Positions 61,961 through 64,000 of a DNA stretch of 64,000 bases are shown here, piece after piece. The position numbers and the translations under genes are program-made. The stretch lies in the NCBI RefSeq assembly GCF_024713945.1, contig NW_027461521.1, positions 2,501-66,500 of the forward strand, written 5' to 3'. Below the pieces are notes generated by a model. That model was not told where the DNA came from. It saw only the letters and a program-made list of their open reading frames with translations, and ran no database searches. The DNA is from Dermatophagoides farinae. Its lineage: Eukaryota > Arthropoda > Arachnida > Sarcoptiformes > Pyroglyphidae. How positions within the stretch are numbered: position 1 is the stretch's first letter; every line of letters starts with the position of its first letter.

Positions 61961-64000
61961 ATGTCAACTATAGTCAATAAATCAAATTCTGAACAATGCT
62001 ATGAAGACTGTAACGGAAATCGCTGGGTTTGGGATGGCGATGAATATGTAGTCATTGACGAGAATGGCGTTAAATGGGTTTATTACGAAAACCAGTGGTT
62101 GGCAAAACTCGAGGACGGAGTATGTTATGTAAATAACGACGGGAAATGGGAACCAATGATACGCAAAATTGATCCAGCGTTAGAACAGAGTGAAAATACA
62201 TTTGATAATTCGAGAAGAAAAAGTTTAAGCAGATTTGATTCAGAGGTAGAAAAAATGAACTCGAAAAAAGCCGAGTCTTATAAAATTTCTAAAAATAGTG
62301 TATCGTCGGCTGCAAAAAACAACGAGAATCGAAACCATTTTTCAATAGACGCGGCAGATCCGTCAATGAAAGCTGTGAATTCTCAAATTAAGAATGCGAG
62401 TATGAATACTACAAAAAGTAAAAATACGAAATTCAATAATATGAAAAGCGCACATGAAACAAAAGTAAAACATCATCTTAATTCTTACAATCATTCGAAA
62501 CAAGTAGCCAGATCAAATTACGTGCCTTATTCCAGACACAAACATAAAACGCCTCAGCAAAGAGAGGGTTTGTTCAAAAGTATGTTCAAATCGATATCAA
62601 ATATTTTGAACATGAAAGACGCAGCATCCAATGTTCAAGACTACGAAGATGGTGAAAACTTTGATTCAATGTTAAACGACGAAATTGAAAACATAGAAGA
62701 TCAAATTGTATCAAACAACTTTGACTCTATGATTGATAATGACACTTCGAACGAACTTTTAAATGAAATTAAAAGCTTAGTTACCCAAGTAACACCAGTG
62801 GAAGATTTAGAAATGGACCAATTAAGACAATTGGTAAGCGTCGCTAGCAGAATAGTCAATTTTCCAGAAAGCAAACGGACTACACCATCTGATGCTTTAG
62901 TATATAATTTAGCTAAAGCAATCCAATTTTTGAGCAAACAAAATATTGAACTAAATAAACAAGTCAAAGATAAAGGTGTAAATCGACTTTGGTCTCCGAA
63001 AGAAGCGTATCGAGCAGATGCGTTAAATACCAATACATCTACAGTATTGACAGATGTAAACAATATCATAAACACCACCTCATCAGTGTTAAAGTCTACA
63101 GCCAAAGAATTAATATTATCGTTAAATGAAACACTGCCGGCTACAAAAATAAACAAAGACTTCATTAACCGTATTAAAGACACTTTCTCATTAATTTTAG
63201 ACGAAATTGGCGATACACAAGAACAAGTTTCAATCTTACGAGCTGAAGTCGTAGAGGCGATTGAATTAGCAAATAAATTGGCGAGTAATTCGCACGAATG
63301 CCCGTGTAGACCGTCTAGATATTTATTACAATGTGAGCGAGACGAATTTGAAACAAAGCTCCAAGATACAAGAAGTGAACTAACACAAGCGAAAGAGAGA
63401 CTATTCATTGTTGAAATAAAATCTGTGCATTTGAAACGTCAAAATGAAATCTTGAACGCGGAACTTGAAGTTTTGTGTAAAGAAGGACTACAAGATCCTG
63501 ATACATTAGCTATAATAAATACTGGAAAAGAAGTACTAAATAACGAAACCAAATCTTTAGAAAATCGGTTGAATAAACTAGAATCTATTATTAGCTGTCA
63601 CAAAAACAGTGTATATTTGAATAAAAAAGATAACACAGCGTTTACAGATAAGTTTTTTGGCAACTCAAGAAATCAAACCAAACATGAACCAACTAACTTA
63701 GCAATTAAAAATCAAACAATGAGTGAAGGTGGACAAGTATCATTCTCAGCGCCTCAGCTGCGTATGGTATCTCGTCAGGCTGTGCCAAATTTGCCTCCAG
63801 TGGAGCTTCACATTTCCAACGAAACCCCGCTTACAAAGAGCCTTATTAATATTTTATCAAGTATTTTCAACGTTACTAGTCCAGAAGAAGCTAAAGTTAT
63901 AGAGACTAAAGAAATCAAAACGTTATTACAAGATGTTCAAGGAATAATAGAGTCGTTGAAAAGCGATCCTTCACAAGATATCGCTGCTACGGTTGCTAAA
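61961..64000 (+). CDS. Trp-rich N-terminus plus coiled-coil protein, partial
   Basis: An open frame from ATG 61961 runs off the right edge (680 codons so far). Residues about 17-70 hold two or three short Trp/Tyr repeats ('NRWVWDGDEYVVIDENG', 'VKWVYYENQWLAKLEDG', 'YVNNDGKWEPM'). A Ser/Lys/Asn/His-rich linker follows to about 230. After that come helical segments and a coiled coil from about 400 ('YLLQCERDEFETKLQDTRSE'). Two related blocks, 'LFKSMFKSISNILNM' near residue 207 and 'LTKSLINILSSIFNVTSPEE' near 630, both lead into acidic helices. No family is recognised. No signal peptide. The antisense frame at 62701-63408 is a shadow of it. Confidence 0.7.
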   Translation, partial: MSTIVNKSNSEQCYEDCNGNRWVWDGDEYVVIDENGVKWVYYENQWLAKLEDGVCYVNNDGKWEPMIRKIDPALEQSENTFDNSRRKSLSRFDSEVEKMNSKKAESYKISKNSVSSAAKNNENRNHFSIDAADPSMKAVNSQIKNASMNTTKSKNTKFNNMKSAHETKVKHHLNSYNHSKQVARSNYVPYSRHKHKTPQQREGLFKSMFKSISNILNMKDAASNVQDYEDGENFDSMLNDEIENIEDQIVSNNFDSMIDNDTSNELLNEIKSLVTQVTPVEDLEMDQLRQLVSVASRIVNFPESKRTTPSDALVYNLAKAIQFLSKQNIELNKQVKDKGVNRLWSPKEAYRADALNTNTSTVLTDVNNIINTTSSVLKSTAKELILSLNETLPATKINKDFINRIKDTFSLILDEIGDTQEQVSILRAEVVEAIELANKLASNSHECPCRPSRYLLQCERDEFETKLQDTRSELTQAKERLFIVEIKSVHLKRQNEILNAELEVLCKEGLQDPDTLAIINTGKEVLNNETKSLENRLNKLESIISCHKNSVYLNKKDNTAFTDKFFGNSRNQTKHEPTNLAIKNQTMSEGGQVSFSAPQLRMVSRQAVPNLPPVELHISNETPLTKSLINILSSIFNVTSPEEAKVIETKEIKTLLQDVQGIIESLKSDPSQDIAATVAK

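Noticed and set aside
62701-63408. Minus-strand 235-codon open frame
   Set aside because: It is antisense to the well-formed coiled-coil gene that starts at 61961 and continues to the window end. Its Ser/Cys-rich, hydrophobic composition is what the complement of Lys/Glu/Asn-rich coding DNA gives.
1-64000. CRISPR arrays, insertion sequences, rRNA genes, telomeric repeats
   Set aside because: None seen. The DNA is eukaryotic in gene structure, and no tandem direct-repeat arrays or transposase-like frames were found by eye.

Overview
The window is AT-rich eukaryotic nuclear DNA, very probably from an apicomplexan or a close myzozoan relative. The taxon markers are a glideosome-associated GAP50 homologue (broken here), an oocyst-wall-type cysteine-rich secreted protein, a short RPA1 without its N-terminal domain, a pepsin-like aspartic protease, a compact bacterial/mitochondrial-type MetRS, a short formin, and cysteine-rich or Thr-rich secreted proteins. 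The genes use the standard code with TAA, TAG and TGA all as stops. Genes are tightly packed on both strands, three convergent pairs overlap at their stop codons, and nearly every intron that could be reconstructed is only 27-39 nt long. The lineage cannot be pinned from sequence alone; a gregarine- or Cryptosporidium-like parasite would fit.

Left part (1-20 kb): a hypothetical gene, V-ATPase subunit a, tRNA-Gly, bystin (40S biogenesis), cytosolic HSP90 with the window's one long intron, MetRS, an SLC37-like sugar-phosphate transporter, a WDR3/Utp12 homologue, a TLDc-like protein, a small orphan, a DDI1-type retroviral-like protease, a DEAH RNA helicase, and two tRNA-Ser genes that differ at one base, which lies in the anticodon.

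Middle (20-40 kb): a giant UBR1-type N-recognin, ribonucleotide reductase small subunit, a quasi-RRM protein, small uncertain genes and RAD4/XPC. Next comes a block at about 32.5-39.3 kb in which every gene (GAP50, an orphan, a TBC1D20-like RabGAP, a large orphan, a zinc-ribbon protein) is interrupted by single-base shifts. Most of these are apparent gains of one base, often in homopolymers. The block ends abruptly at an intact Tctex1 dynein light chain and NCS6/CTU1.

Right part (40-64 kb): the oocyst-wall-like protein, a seven-exon pepsin-like protease with six 27-31 nt introns, a coiled-coil protein, a probable signal peptidase subunit 2, several orphans, RPA1, a secreted Thr-rich protein, a formin FH2 protein, a diacylglycerol kinase, an FKBP-like protein, a secreted cysteine-rich protein and a long Trp-rich/coiled-coil protein running off the right edge.

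The genes are general housekeeping (translation, rRNA processing, nucleotide supply, DNA repair and replication, protein turnover) mixed with parasite-type secretory, motility and cytoskeletal genes. They do not form one obvious pathway. The most distinctive features are the ultrashort introns, the split protease gene, the one-directional frameshift block and the tRNA-Ser anticodon pair. All translations, splice junctions and family calls were made by eye.
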